Below are positions 1 to 13,740 of a DNA stretch of 64,000 nt, one piece after another. Within the stretch, counting starts at the first letter, position 1, and every line of letters starts with the position of its first letter. Source of the DNA: Ceratotherium simum simum (taxonomy: Eukaryota; Chordata; Mammalia; Perissodactyla; Rhinocerotidae); assembly GCF_000283155.1 (NCBI RefSeq), contig NW_004454207.1, positions 17,237,787 through 17,301,786 of the forward strand. The letters are read 5' to 3'. A program made the translations under genes and the position numbers. The notes beneath the pieces were generated by a model. That model was not told where the DNA came from and ran no database searches. It worked only from the letters and a program-made list of their open reading frames with translations.

Positions 1-1409
1 ATGCTGAATTTACACGGAATGAAACTGTCTCAAACCATAACAGGAGAAAGGAGGTGAAAAAGCTGAAAAATGTGAAATTAGAAAATGATGGGAAAAGCAA
101 GCAAGATGTCACATGTTATCTTCAAATTAGAGCACCAAGCTGGTGCTATGAACATGTAAGTGGAGGCAAGTGGCTGCCATCTCTCCTTCAGGGAGCATTT
201 CTGGCTTCCATTTCCATTTCCCCCAAACCTTTCTCGGGTGAGGAATAGTTTTCCCGAATACAGACATGCTGTTCTGTCTTCTTTGTGACTGCAGAAATTG
301 GACCACTTTCTAAATATGCTAAATTCAAAGAGGTCACTCTTTACATGAAACTCTGAATTTAGGGAAACATTATATCTTTAAATCTACACCAGTCTCCAGA
401 GTCTGGAAATACGTAATTCTGTCAATTTTATGGAATAGATTCAGTTTCTGTCTTATACATATAATTAAAAATATGACATAAATATCCTTTATAATTAAGG
501 TTATTTACTATCTTCACAGTTAGTTTTATTTATTACTTATATTTTTTCTTTTGAAGTCAAGGAAAGCAAAGCTATTATCAGGAAATATTGACCTGCAAAG
601 TAAATCTGAATGAAGCATGTGCCATTATGACATTTAAAAAATATTTAGAGAAGTATAAGTAGAAAAAAAAAAATCTATGATTATCAGGGCTGTTTCCTGA
701 CATTGTCCAGATTTGGTTTACAAGCAGTAGGGAAAAAAACATGTTTTTAAAATTCCAAAAATTAATCTAACTCTGAAAAATCTATTTGTGAATGAGTACA
801 ATTTCAGCGAACTCTGGTAGTTCTCTGTCTTCTTTAGAGATCAATATAGATTTTGTTTTACTCTGTTAGAAGTTTCCCTGGAATTTTCATTGTAAAATGA
901 GAGAGGTGGGGTGTAGGATTAGTTGAGCATCTAGATCCTAGGTCACCTCTTCTCCACAACAGTGCAGGAGCAAGATTTATAGTACAAGAACTATACAATC
1001 GCTTTTAAAAAAAGTTGCCTGTGTGATGCTTAGAGGGGAAAAAAGTGATTTGCAGCTGACCCAAATGTGACTCACACATTTATCCTTCCTTTCCCTTATC
1101 TTTCAAATCAAGAAGGTCAACTACCATTAGAAGGTCTGCTGTAGGACCTTCTAATGTAGGAGAAGGAGATAATCAGGTGATTTAGCTATTTAATGCGAGG
1201 AAATCTTTACAGCTGTATTATAATTTTTTGCTGGGCCTGGAAGACACCTGTTTGCTTGCCACATTCACTGTCAAGAAGTGTATGCTATTTCAAAGAAGCA
1301 TACAATGAAAGGGGGTAAAAACTAGTATGGTGGGGTGTAGGTGAGAATTGTTTAGACTGATTAAGCAAAAAAGAAATGTAATCATAACTATGTAACTATT
1401 AACTATTAG
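1..1409. other. Unique intronic sequence, no gene seen
   Basis: AT-rich sequence without a recognisable repeat or exon. The short reading frame at 54-248 has no family resemblance and no splice context. The only structure noted is a perfect 12-bp hairpin at 1125-1156. Confidence 0.6.
1125..1156. repeat. Perfect 12-bp inverted repeat with 8-nt loop
   Basis: The arms cattagaaggtc (1125-1136) and gaccttctaatg (1145-1156) are exact reverse complements around an 8-base loop. The stem is too short for a microRNA precursor and no poly-U terminator follows. Function unknown. Confidence 0.75.
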
Positions 1410-1480
1410 TTCATTCATTTAAAAGATATTTATTGAGAGTGCCTACTATATGCCTGGCACTGTACTAGGCACTTATGGAA
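1410..1480 (-). repeat. MIR/L2 shared 3'-end fragment
   Basis: The stretch tattgagagtgcctactata followed by ctggcactgtactaggcact is the hallmark shared by the 3' ends of MIR and L2, read here on the reverse strand. It is too short to separate the two families. Confidence 0.6.
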
Positions 1481-1624
1481 ATCATTAGGACTTTTAAGTC
1501 CATAGCCTCAATAGGCTGTCAGTGAACGCATTCTTGTAACCGATTATTCTCATGTGCCAGGAGAAATTGGAGTGTTCAGAAGGGGAGAAAGAGCTTAAGA
1601 GATATTTTAAAAGTAGTGCCTGAT

Positions 1625-2210
1625 TCATCAAAAAGTTAAACATAGAACTACTATAGAACCCAACATTTCCACTCTTATACCCAAAAGTATTAAAAGAAGG
1701 GACTCAAATACTTGTACATGAATGTTCATAGCAGCATTATTCTCAATAGTTAAAACAGAAACAAGCCCAAATGTCCATCAGCTTATGTATGAATAAACTA
1801 AATATGGTATATCCATACAGTGGGCTGTTATTCATCCAAAAAAAAAAGAATGAAGTACGGATGCATACTACAACATGGATGAACCTTGAACACATTATGT
1901 TAAGTGCAAGAAGCCAGACACAAAAGTCCACGTGTTGTATGATTTCTTTTATCTGAAATATTTCAAATAAGCAAATCCAGGAAGGCAGAAAGCAGATTGG
2001 TGGTTGCCAGGGGCTGTGGGGATAGGGAAATGGGGAGTGATTGCTAATGGGTATGGGTTTCCTTTTGGAATGATGAAAATGTCTTAGAACTAGATAGAGG
2101 TGATGGTTGTATAACATTATGAATGTACTAAATGACACTTAATTGTATACTTCCAAATGGTTAATGGTTAATACTGTGCTGTGTGAATTTTACCTCAGTT
2201 AAAAAAATAA
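1625..2210 (+). mobile_element. L1 3' end (old L1M-type), sense orientation
   Basis: The end of ORF2 and the 3' UTR of an old L1 are recognisable: the 'cccaaaagtattaaaag' and 'ttcatagcagcattattctc' segments, 'acaacatggatgaacctt', and the UTR block 'ggttgccaggggctgtgggg', ending in an A-rich tail near 2205. It is 5' truncated and heavily mutated. The 131-residue reverse-strand frame at 1743-2138 is only the antisense shadow of this L1. Confidence 0.85.
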
Positions 2211-4479
2211 AGTGTGCCTCTAAGAATTCAAACAGCATACAGCTAACTCCCTTATTTTACATATTATGAGAAGAATATATATTAACAGAAGAGGCAGCCA
2301 AATAATTGGAAATAAATAATTACAAATTGTGATTTATATGAAGAAAATAAAGGAATAAGATGGATAAAGATACAGGAGGTCAGCCATAGGCTTTTCTGAA
2401 TAAATTATTTATAATTTATGTGACCTTGAATCCACGTCCTGGGCTTCAATTTCATTAAGTGACATGTTTTTTTTCCTCTCTCTCTCCCTTTTCCTCTCTC
2501 TCAAGAAGTCTGGAAGGAGACCTTGGGGTCTACAGTGGTAAAGTTTGAAAGAGCTCATACCCAGGAATAACTCAGGCAGAGAAATACTGGACTAGCATTC
2601 ACACACCGAGGCCTCCTCAAATCTAATATTCTAGAATATTAGGCTAGAAAAATAAAAACAGTAAAATTATATTAATCACTTTCCACCAAAAAAGAGGGAG
2701 ATAATTATTTTGAATTTATAGTTAGCAGAAGACCATAAATTAAGTTCAGTTTACCAGTTAAATTTTTTAAAAAAGAATTTCAAATGAGAAGGCAATAAAC
2801 TGACATTTTTTGATTTTATCGTTTGCTCAATGGTCTCACTCTAATCATTACACAAGGGCTGATTTCAACCACTGTTAAATCAATAGGTCCTCCAGAGCTC
2901 TTCTGAAAAGAAAACCTAATCCAAACAAATTTCACATTTAGTGCCAGCAGCTATAAACATAGTGTGTGTAAGAAAGATAAGATATAACAGAGGGACCACA
3001 CACCTAGCTTCAGGCATCACCATAAAGGCTGATAGAAAAATTTTAAAATATGGAAAAAATTGGAAGGCTTTAAGATTAGTAATAAACTATCAAAGTATAT
3101 TTAAGGCTTAACAAACCATAAGACGTTTCCTCGACAATCGAACCCTGACATTTTTGATTCTCAACACTTGGTTTTTACAACTAATGATTATACACTATGG
3201 TCAAATTTATGGTTAAGGAACCACCTTACCGACAGTTCAGTTCTGCTATGGTCTGTAGTAACTGAACTTTCAGATCTACTGTCTCTCTGTGCTGCTTTTC
3301 AGTGCCCAAACATTTATTACACTTCAAAAGTACTCTGTGCTTTTATTTTTACAAAAACAATTATGTACAAAGATTATGACTTGAAAAATGACCAATGAAT
3401 GTTGGAGTGGACTATATAAAAAGTAGAAGCAGAGAACAATTTAATTCTTTAAAAACATTGATCGAATCCCTAACTGTCTTTCTCAGCACTTCATAAACTG
3501 GGAAAAGATTTGCAAACATTATGAAAATGTTATTATTTCCCCTAGGGACCTGAGAATTAACATAACATACAGGTCAAGTGTTTAGTGACGCCATTAGAGG
3601 ATATATTTAACAATCACGTTACTGATAATTCTGTTAGAGTAAGAGACACACTGAACATTACACATTATCATGCATAGGAAGTGTGATTACAGAATAATTG
3701 AAACTGTGCTACCCTTAGGTATGGCATAACATGGTTTTTATTATACTGTATCAGCTAATCAGGTAATATACAAAATTTTCCTTCCTACACATATTTTTCT
3801 TTCTTACCTCCTGCCTGCACTACTCAAATTTCCATACCTCGATTTGTAGTTGTCATCCTTTAAAAGATGAATTTTAAACCCTCTGGTAGCTCCCATGCAT
3901 GCCCATTCAGAATCTTTGTCTATTTCAAAGTGGCACACTGCTAAGAAACCCGTAGAGAAATTCAATGCACTGTACTGACTTCCAGAGACTGTACTTACAG
4001 AAATTATTTTATTTTTGTGTCATATATTGGCTTCTTGATTATGTCCAAAAATATTTGTTAGTTCCTAATATTTGCACTGGATTGAAGGTTAGATTTTTTT
4101 TCTCCCTTACAAGACAAGACCCTAAACCAGTCCTTTCAGAAGCCAGTCCTTTTACAAGTATGTATATATATGTAGAAGGTGTGTAGTAGAAAGAGCTGAA
4201 GAAACCATGATGTTTCTTTAAGATCTACTACTTGCTCCCTTTTGGTCCTTATTAGATTTTAGGGAGTTTAAGGACCTACATTTTCAAAGAAATCCAAGTT
4301 GAAGCCTATTCTGCCTTTCTCCAGAAGACATCTATTTTGAGATGTAAAATAATATAAAATCAGAGGCTAAGAGTGGGTAACTTTCTTTTCTTTTAAACAA
4401 TGCTAAATATATTATGTATATATATTTTATGTGTGCTAACCCAGCACTAATTATCTCCAGTAGCGGATAAAAGAGACAA
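2211..4479. other. Unique intronic sequence
   Basis: No recognisable gene or repeat. A CT-rich low-complexity patch lies at about 2470-2502. Short reading frames at 3168-3398 and 3965-4186 show no family resemblance. Confidence 0.6.
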
Positions 4480-4625
4480 ATGAATTAGAAGTTTAAAGAT
4501 GTGAGTTCTAATGTCATTTCTGCCCCTAATTAGATGATAGAACTTGGACAAATCATTGAGTCCCTTTGCTGTAACCTCAGGAAGTTAAAAGAAGTAACTC
4601 TGTCTGAATTGTTTGTACAATACAT
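4480..4625 (+). repeat. MIR fragment (weak)
   Basis: The order of a 'gtgagttctaatgtcatttctgcc' type segment, 'acttggacaaatcattgagtc' and a splice-like 'cctcaggaag' follows the sense MIR consensus (tRNA-related part, then the core 'cttgggcaagt..cttaacctct..cctcagtttcc'). Divergence is high. Confidence 0.5.
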
Positions 4626-5598
4626 TGTTTGTACTTGCTGTGTACTGCAAGGTCACCCTTGCCGGAGAAAACTAGATCTTTTTAAAATTCACGTTAATCT
4701 TATTTCTTCACTGGACAGGATAATTGAGTGTTGGCCCTCAATTATGAACAACGCTTTTCTCCATATACATGTATGGCCATTTTATAAACATTAAAACCAG
4801 CAGTCATGATTTAACTTTTTGCCTAGATTGCAGCTCCTCTGTTGTAAATAATAGAAGCCGAGTAAGGATGTGCTGATGACTTTTACCGTAAGTCCTGTAG
4901 GAGCATTCTCCTTACCCCATTTGCCCCATTCCACAGTCTTGCCCTGATGCCAGGGAGCCACAGCACCAGAGCAGTCATGCTGCAAATTTGATGATGGCGG
5001 ATGGTACTCTTTAATTTGAGAGTGCGTAATTCCCCTCAGGAGGATCATATTTTTATTAATATGACACAAGTTGCTTGCTTCCTGTTAGCTCTTCTCAGTA
5101 AATAGGACTATAGCATTCATTGGATGCTGCTTTATTTTTAGCTTTTAAAATCACCTCCTGATGAACAGAAACCGTAAACAAGTATTAATACATTGAAAGT
5201 AATTTGAAAATAGTGCTATCCTGGGGAGTCTGGAATTCCAGACATTACCAGACAGTTGTAAATCGGCAGTCACCTCACAGAGCTGGGGAATAAAAGTCAG
5301 GAAAATAAGAATACCTAAGTGTGCTCATTTGGAGCTACTTTCTGAAAATCAGGGGTCAGCCTGGGGTGAGGAGTCCATATTATTTTTCATCAACTTTACT
5401 CCTTCTTGTCCAGCCCACTCAGATATCCCAGGTGAAAAATATAAGAACTTATCTGTATTCTTAGCCTTCACACTAATAAAACACCTAAGACCTGAAGGCA
5501 TTATCGTGGCGATATTGTCTGCTCTACCTCCTGATCACTGTGTGACCACCCTGTGAAATGGAAATACAAAGGAGGCAGGGAAAAGGGACACAGTACTG
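4626..5598. other. Unique intronic sequence
   Basis: No repeat or exon recognised. Reading frames at 4534-4794 (+), 4791-5069 (-) and 5329-5556 (+) are short and match no known family. Confidence 0.55.
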
Positions 5599-5599
5599 A

Positions 5600-5815
5600 T
5601 AATAAGATCTAACACTCGCTGAGTGCTCGCTGTAAGACTGGCACTGTTCTAAGCTCTTTATGTATTTCAACGCGTTTGATTCCCACAACAACCTAGGGAG
5701 TCTTGAGTACTATTTTCTCCTATACAAATGAGGAAATGGAAGCTTAAAGAGCCAAGTAACTTTCTCTAGTTTTCAAAAATAATGAGTGATCGAGCTGGAA
5801 TCTGAACCTCTGCAG
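5600..5815 (-). repeat. MIR SINE, antisense
   Basis: A near full-length MIR on the reverse strand: 'actggcactgttctaagctc', 'caacaacctagggagtcttg', 'aaatgaggaaatggaagctt' and 'gctggaatctgaacctctg' appear in consensus order. Confidence 0.8.
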
Positions 5816-6525
5816 GTGGGCTTTGGAGATCTTGCACTTAACTGGACTCTGCCTGTATTCAAGAATGTCTTGTATTTGATATAAGGAGAAACAGACACAA
5901 AAAAGTAATCAATAGTTTGAGGAGAGAGAAAACCCAAGACTCATAAATTTAAAAGATTACTGTAGAAGGTTCAAAATTAGAATTCACTGGTTTACTTCTT
6001 AGAAAAGTCTCTGTTCTTTCAGAATTCTAACGTGTTGTACAAATATCAATATTAATTCCAAAACCTGAATATTTTCTTAAGACACATTTGAATGTGTCCT
6101 AAGATAATGGATAGCTTAAGTTAGATAATTATGTTTTTCTGAAAAAAAATTATCTTAAAATGAGTCTGGGAAGAGCATGCTCTAGTCTGTACTAGAGTAA
6201 AATTAATAAATAATGCATGAGCAGTATTGCTGGAAACCCAAAGAGGATTTTTTTTTCACTTGGGTGCGAAGCTCAAGCTAAAATTGAACATACTTTCTTT
6301 TCTCTCAAAGCTGTTTCTTTTTCAGTATTTTCCATGCTGGAAGATTGACTCTATCTTTCATATACTCATCTGGGAAAAATTCTTCATCTTGGTTGCCTCT
6401 CTCTTTCCTTTACTCCTTCACTCACATATCCATTCTACATCTTAAATATATTTTGAACACGATCCCTCCTTTCTATCTCAATGGGCATTACCTGGTTGGA
6501 GCTGACATTTTTTTTCCTAAATGAA
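5816..6525. other. Unique intronic sequence
   Basis: No feature recognised. The pyrimidine-rich part near 6250-6430 gives spurious Leu/Phe/Ser-rich frames. Confidence 0.55.
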
Positions 6526-7045
6526 TGCAGTTGCCTTCTAATTTGTCTGACTGCACTTTGTCCTCCTTCCCATCCAATCCATTTTTCTCACTACAATCAG
6601 AGAAATCTTTCCAAAATCCAAATTTCATCATTTTCTAACATAAAGTCCAAACTCTTTGCAGTGGCTTACATGACTTTCAGTCTGGCTCCTGCACACCTCT
6701 CCCGTCTCAGTTCCTGCTATTCCTTTATAACTACTTCGTAATCCAGCTACACCAAATTGTTTGCAATTCCTCAAACATGTCAAGTTGTTTCATGCCTTCA
6801 AGACTTTGTGCATAGTGTTCCCTGAAATAACCTTCCTTAAAATTGCCCAATTCTCACTTATTCTTTAAGGCAACCAGATATCACAGTTTATGAAGTCTTG
6901 TTTCTTTCTTTGACACTACTCTGGTAGTACATAGCTCTTTGTAGTGCTTATCACATTGAATTTCAACTGTTTACTTGTGTATCACATCTCCTGGATTGTG
7001 AGGGGCTGAGGGCAGGGAATATGTCTTATCATTCTAGTAAAATTT
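6526..7045 (+). repeat. L2 LINE fragment, sense
   Basis: A decayed L2 3' segment: 'aaagtccaaactctttgcag', 'ctgctattcctttataacta', 'ttccctgaaataaccttcct' and 'ctggattgtgaggggctgag' with 'ggcagggaatatgtcttatc' are in the order of the L2 consensus 3' end. The 86-residue frame at 6481-6741 lies inside it and is not a gene. Confidence 0.7.
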
Positions 7046-7285
7046 CTGAACGTGTTCTCTCAGGACTTTTTTCAGGCTACTGATTGACTTTGTTTAAAGG
7101 GTAAAGGTTTCACCTATGAAGTATTTTAGATCTACTTGTAGGTTACATATTGTTTGAATCTAGAGACATATATATTTAGTAATTCCACATAATAATTTTG
7201 TAGCAGTTTTCTTTGTTACCCAATATAAAACTGAATAACTGACTGTAAAGGAAAACTCTATTTTGCTGTTCTACACTCAACACTT

Positions 7286-8054
7286 CTGACACCAGATGTG
7301 TGGGAGTTTTTTACACACCAAGCAGTTTTGCAACACCAGCTGGATGTCCTACACTTCAATTCAGTTCTGACACTATCACCTAGAGTTAGCATCAGATCCC
7401 ACAGATTAAAGACTGAGTCCTACAAGACTGTCCCTCCGCTACAATTTAGATGCCAATTGCAAGTCTAGGTCCTCACCTGTGCTTCTGATAGACTGGGTAT
7501 AAATCAGAGGTTCCCACAACCCGTCCTTGGACTCAGTCATTTGCTAGAATGGCTCACAGAACTCAGGAAAACAGTTGACTTACTGTTGCCAATTTATTAC
7601 AAAGAATATTTCATAGGATACAAATGAACAGCCAGATGGAAGAGATGTGTAGGGCAAGGTATGGGGGAAGAGACACAGAACATCCATGCCTCTCTGGGCA
7701 TGCCACCCTCCCAGCACTTCCATGTGCGCAACAATCCTGAAGCTCAGCAAATCTTTTTGTTCTAGAGGTTTTATAGAGCTTAATCTCCAGCACCTGTCCC
7801 CTTTCTTGAAGGTCAATGAGTGGGGCTGAAGTTCCAACCCTCTGGTCACTTGGTCTTTCTGGTGACCAGCCCCATCCTGAGGCTGTAGAGACTCCACCCT
7901 AAATCAACTTATTAGCATAAACACAGGTGTAATCAAAACGGGCCCTTTTTGAATAACAAAAGACACCCTTACCAATCAGGAAATTCCAAGAGTTTTATGA
8001 TATCTGTGCCAGGAACCAGGGACAAAGACCAGATATATTTTTTATTATACCACA
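7286..8054 (-). mobile_element. Solo LTR, MER21-like (ERVL class), antisense
   Basis: Read on the reverse strand it begins tgtggtataataaaaaatat at 8054 and continues through 'ctttgtccctggttcctggc' and 'ccttggaatttcctga'-like segments typical of MER21-type LTRs, ending about 7286. It lies about 1.8 kb upstream of the first exon, antisense to the gene. No internal viral genes flank it. The 105-residue reverse frame at 7580-7897 is inside the LTR and is not coding. Family name is from recognition; class assignment moderately sure. Confidence 0.65.
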
Positions 8055-8210
8055 ACTAACCTAGCTATTTTCTGGCCGTTCTCATCCTGTCATATTAGCA
8101 TTTTTTAAAGAAAGCAAGAATCTAAATAAAATTGCTGCTTAAATGTCAAATCACCTTGGCTGAATGAGGAGGAGGACTTGGGGGCTGTATTCCATGTGCA
8201 CCAACGCAGA
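8055..8210. other. Unique intronic sequence
   Basis: Short stretch between the LTR and a MIR; nothing recognised. Confidence 0.5.
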
Positions 8211-8214
8211 GCAG

Positions 8215-8400
8215 AGAGGAACCAATATCACTGAGCGTCTATGACAGGCCAAGCAGATTTTGATTCAATATCCCTTTTAATACTTGGACAAGTCTTGTCC
8301 CACACCCCACCTGAGATTCGGAGGATTAAGATTAAGGTGCCCAAACTTGCAGAGATACTAAGCAGTGAAACACAAATCTAGGACTTTGATGGCCAATTAC
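8215..8400 (-). repeat. Probable MIR, antisense (decayed)
   Basis: The pattern 'atcactgagcgtctatgaca', 'cttttaatacttggacaagt', 'ccacctgagattcggagg', 'cttgcagagatactaagcag' follows reverse-strand MIR order (gcgcttactatgtgcca.. to ..gaggaaactgaggc.. to ..cacacagctagtaagtg), with many substitutions. Confidence 0.45.
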
Positions 8401-8885
8401 ACAAATAAGCCATTGGGCACTTACCAAATGAAAAGTTCTCTACAAAACCTTGAATCTGATGTTTTAGTCCTCTCTTTATTCTCACTACCTGGCACCATGC
8501 CTGATACATTATCAATGTTCATTGAAAGTCCAGAGACTTAAATAGCAAACAGAAATAGGAAGTTACAAGAAAACTTCCTTTGGCCCAGCTTTTTCAAAGA
8601 GATCTCTAAACATGATTTCTATTCTCATGTATTCCAATTTATAAATCTGATTTAGGAACCAGCAAGTAGTAAAATGAGACACTGATTTGATGAACTGATT
8701 GTGTAGAATCTATCAATCAGTATGGGGTTGTCCTTACTTAATACATTAGAATGTTTCTCTTGTCTGACAGCCTGGACTCCAAGTCCCAACTCAAATGGAT
8801 GTGAGTCTGTACAGATAGTGAGTTTGTAATACTTTTATCCAGGATTGTCTTCTTCCTAGACTTGTTGATAACTTCTCTTATAAGA
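8401..8885. other. Unique intronic sequence
   Basis: Nothing recognised. The opposed frames at 8738-9043 (-) and 8862-9065 (+) begin here but run into the adjacent LTR and are not coding. Confidence 0.5.
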
Positions 8886-8889
8886 CAAC

Positions 8890-9475
8890 CAGTGTTACCA
8901 CCCAAGGAGGGGGTCATCTGCCCACCACAAGACATGCCAATAATCAAGAGGCAAGGTGGTAGGAGAGAAAGGACTTTATTACAGCTTGCTAGCGAGGGGG
9001 AAGGTGGCCAACTAATGTCCGAAAGAACCATCTTACAGAACAAAGACTACAGGCCAGTTATATAGGGGGCTGGTCTCTGGGTGGGGGAGGAATTTGGTCT
9101 TAGTTTCTGATAGTCTTTTATTTTACTGGATATGCATCAGAGACCAGAGCAAGGCCCTATACTTAATCTTTCAGTTGTCATTGATGATGGCTATCAGCAT
9201 AGACCCTCTGCCCAAGGGTCATCACGTTCTTAAGAAACTCAAAAGAACAAAATTATCAACTTATAGCATCTGGGAGGGGCCATAAAATCTACAGAGCATG
9301 TCTGGGTTAGTTAATCAGAGTTCATTCAAAGTCAGAATATAGTGTCTTTTCTACAATATGGCTTCCCTTATATCAACCTTGTGTTGAGCCGGTGTCATCA
9401 GTACTATGAGAATTGAGCAGCCTTATTACTATCCTTCCATTATGCATAATAGGACAGTTACTTTTTTCTACTTCT
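8890..9475 (-). mobile_element. Probable ERV LTR, antisense
   Basis: On the reverse strand this has promoter and polyadenylation layout: a TATA-like ctatataact (about 9059-9068), then about 90 bases later ctgtaataaagtcctttctc (AATAAA signal, about 8970-8980), then a GT/pyrimidine-rich end stopping near tggtaaca at about 8895. That order is typical of an LTR's U3-R-U5. No viral coding sequence adjoins it. The far boundary is not resolved and the family is not identified. Confidence 0.55.
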
Positions 9476-10082
<607 letters not shown>

Positions 10083-11478
10083 TAGATTAATGCGTATCTT
10101 ACTCTTGAATAAGTTGGATAAAATACTTTAAATGGGTGTGATATAGTTTAGCTCTGCCTTCCTAAAATATTATAGCAAGTTGTTCTGGTCATTATAAGTT
10201 TTCAAACCAGTGGTTTTGATAAATGCTAGTCAATATTTATATTGGTAGTCCATTGTAATAAGCTATTGTGTTTATGTTCATATCTAGTTTATACTGACAA
10301 TTCTTTCAAGTCTATTATAATCTGTGTTGATAATTTCAGGAACTAAAGTATGTTAAGCATTGATTTCAGAGCTCTCCATATAAACAGTCCAAAATGTCCC
10401 CAAATAAGGAAAGGATTGATTTGCTTCTGTGATAAAATAGTACACTTGTTTTATTGAAATATTCTGTTTAGTGGAAGTATCTTTGGGCATATTCTAATTC
10501 TTTTCATATAAAAGCATACATATTTTGAAAAATAGCATCTGATAAAAATTTATAACATTGTAAAAATAGTGTTAGATTAACTTTTTTTCAAAAACCAAAA
10601 GAAACTTTAGACTTAAGCGGAATAATCCAACCTCTGCCCTTCCTATCACATCATTGACTCACTGAATTTTAAGATTTGAATGTACTCTTCAGTTTTATTT
10701 ATACCATAATAGATATTTTTGTTATTCAACATACTCAAGAAAATACAATATAGATGCTGTGAATATTTGTCTGGAATATTTTATCCATGGTTGAAATATT
10801 CCTAGTGTAAAATTTGCTGCGTCCAACTCACTGGAAGTAGGCATTTAGGAAGCTGGACCTCTTACTAACTAGATCCACAAATGCCAGTATACAGAATGTG
10901 AGCCCTCACATCTGATTGCTCATGAATTCAAAACTTGTTAGAAATGAAACAAGAAACAAATCTTTAACAATTTTTAAAGGATTTTGCCAAAATTAGCAAT
11001 GCCCTTCACTGAGTAAGACTTAATTTTGATTTTTGATAATAAGCAATGGAGGATTCAGAACCTCAAGGGAACTGTTGAAATATTTTTCTACTTTTTTCTT
11101 AGATTTCTATCTTAGACAATGTTAAACAGCCCTCAAATATCAGCCCCACTGATTTCTGTTCCTGTACAGATGAGTTTTATTTTTTCCCTTTTTTAATTGT
11201 ATGAGTATTTCTCACCCTGCTTCTCTGTGGTTTGCCTGCTTTCCACAGGTAGATTCTGAGCAAGCCCTAATGATTGATTCAAAGGGGAAAGGTATGAGGG
11301 AAGTTTGACCCAAGGTCTCCAAGAACAAATATTTTTCTAGTACTCTTACGTGTCCATTCAGCTTCTAGATATGCAATTTCTTTGTGGCTTGCTAATAAGT
11401 TAATCTTAAGAGTTACGTACTTCTTCTCACTTTTTGCAAACAGTATCTCAAAATTTGCTGAAACATTAGAACTGTGAA

Positions 11479-11498
11479 CACACACACACACACACACA
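11479..11498. repeat. (CA)n microsatellite
   Basis: About ten CA units. The reverse-strand 'MNVCVCVCVHS' frame at 11279-11503 is a translation of this repeat and is not a gene. Confidence 0.9.
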
Positions 11499-11914
11499 TT
11501 CACACACTCAATTTTTTAAATGGCTGGCCTCACATTGATTTTTTAGTCATGTTTCCAACATCACCCCAATCATCGTGACCTTAAGCTGTAAAGACCATAC
11601 GTAACTAGTGAAGTGATAGGTGGAAATGCAGTATATGTAGAATTTAAAAGTCTTGAAGCAATTCAGATTATTTTTCCCTAGTCAAGGGAATATATATTCC
11701 ATGAATTCAGCGCACAATTTATGCAATTATGACAGTTTATGCAACTAATATGAGGATATAAAATGTATATTTTGGTCTGAAATAACCGTGTAATTGTCCC
11801 TCAACTATACAAAGGCATTGAGCCACATAAGCAAAATAATGGCCTGCAAAAATTTGATTTGGCAATAAAACTTTTTAGAAATAATGTTACCTCTGAATAA
11901 TGTTAAAGAGATTA

Positions 11915-12133
11915 GGGCCGGCTCCGTGGCTTAGCGGTTAAGTGCGCGCGCTCTGATGCTGGCGGCCCGGGTTCGGATCCCGGGCGCGCCCCAAGGCACC
12001 ACTTCTCCGTCCAACCCGAGGCCGAGTTCCACATACAGCAACTAGAAGGATGCGAACCTATGACATACAACTATCTACTGGGGCTTTGGGGGGAAAAAAC
12101 TGAATAAATAAAATCTTTAAAAAAAAAAAAAAA
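11915..12133 (+). mobile_element. ERE1-type SINE, sense, with target-site duplication
   Basis: tRNA-derived SINE characteristic of perissodactyls. The head gggccggctccgtggcttag carries a pol III A box-like segment, and gggttcggatcccggg matches the B box. The body has 'acagcaactagaaggatg' and 'ctggggctttggggggaaaa', and the tail is a taaataaaatc segment plus poly-A. It is flanked by the 10-bp direct repeat aaagagatta (11905-11914 and 12134-12143). It lies about 0.7 kb upstream of the second exon. Confidence 0.93.
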
Positions 12134-12800
12134 AAAGAGATTAAAGCTATTTTGTTCTCATTCCATTGATTTCAAATCTGGCTAGAGGAAATGGACTTCT
12201 GTTTTGGCAAAAACAGAAATCTCCTGAGCCAACATCATTTTAACCCAAAGCTTTATTCAGAGACCATCATTTGGTAGACCCATCTACAGTGAAAATAGAT
12301 ATTTATGCGACTATAAAGACCTTGCATATAAATGTTGGCCATTTCTTTCATGGATTATACAGTGCACATGCTATGAAGATTGAATTATAACTAAATGCAA
12401 CATTAAAAGATTTAAAATATTGAAATAGAAACATTTTCTTCTATAGAATTAATTTTTCTACTTTCCACTAAAATAAATAATTTATGTTATCAGTATCAAG
12501 GTGGTTAATTTTATAATCATTAATTGTGGAGTAGTTGTTTCTAAAAAATGATGTCAGGAGTAATCTAAACAAATATCCCTTTTCTTATCTCTAATAAATC
12601 AATGCATATCTGATTTAGAGACACTAATCTTAGAAGTTAATAAAGTGACTCTTGCTAAAAATACTCTTTTCAAATTGAGGTACCTGATTTCATGGAGATG
12701 TGGAGAAGACAGGAAAATCTTTAGCATTAATTCCAAACTCTTTAGCCCTTTTAAAATATAACTTTAGAAGCTTTTAGTTTGGTTATTTTAAATACTTTAT

Positions 12801-12847
12801 CTTTCAGTTACTATATGCACCTCAAAAGTTTTATATTCTTCATGTAG
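12801..12847 (+). promoter_or_regulatory. IL1RAPL1: Acceptor region of the second exon with a decoy AG
   Basis: The real acceptor is catgtag (AG 12846-12847), preceded by a modest pyrimidine tract. Forty bases upstream lies tttatctttcag (AG 12806-12807), which by sequence looks at least as strong; another AG sits at 12827-12828. Use of the 12807 site would put a TAG stop in frame just after the natural exon start. Confidence 0.55.
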
Positions 12848-13555
<708 letters not shown>

Positions 13556-13559
13556 GTCT

Positions 13560-13740
13560 GTAATCATGAATCTATAGCTCACTAGTCATATGACCTTGTT
13601 TGAATCACCACAACCTTCAGAATATCAGTTTCCTCATGTATAAAATGACGATGATAAAATGTGGCTTGTTTATTTCATAGGGTTTTTGCAAGGATCGAAT
13701 GAGTTAAGGTAATATGTATGCAATCAATTTGCAACATATA
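13560..13740 (+). repeat. MIR SINE, sense
   Basis: The segments 'ctcactagtcatatgacctt', 'atatcagtttcctcatgtat', 'aaaatgacgatgataaaatg' and 'ttgcaaggatcgaatgagtt' lie in sense MIR order. Confidence 0.75.

Noticed and set aside
1743..2138. 131-residue reverse-strand reading frame
   Set aside because: It is the antisense translation of an L1 3' end; no gene family or splice context.
7580..7897. 105-residue reverse frame
   Set aside because: Lies wholly inside an LTR and has no similarity to a known protein.
11915..12000. tRNA-like A and B boxes
   Set aside because: They belong to the head of a tRNA-derived SINE with target duplication and poly-A tail, not a tRNA gene; the same applies to the other SINE heads.
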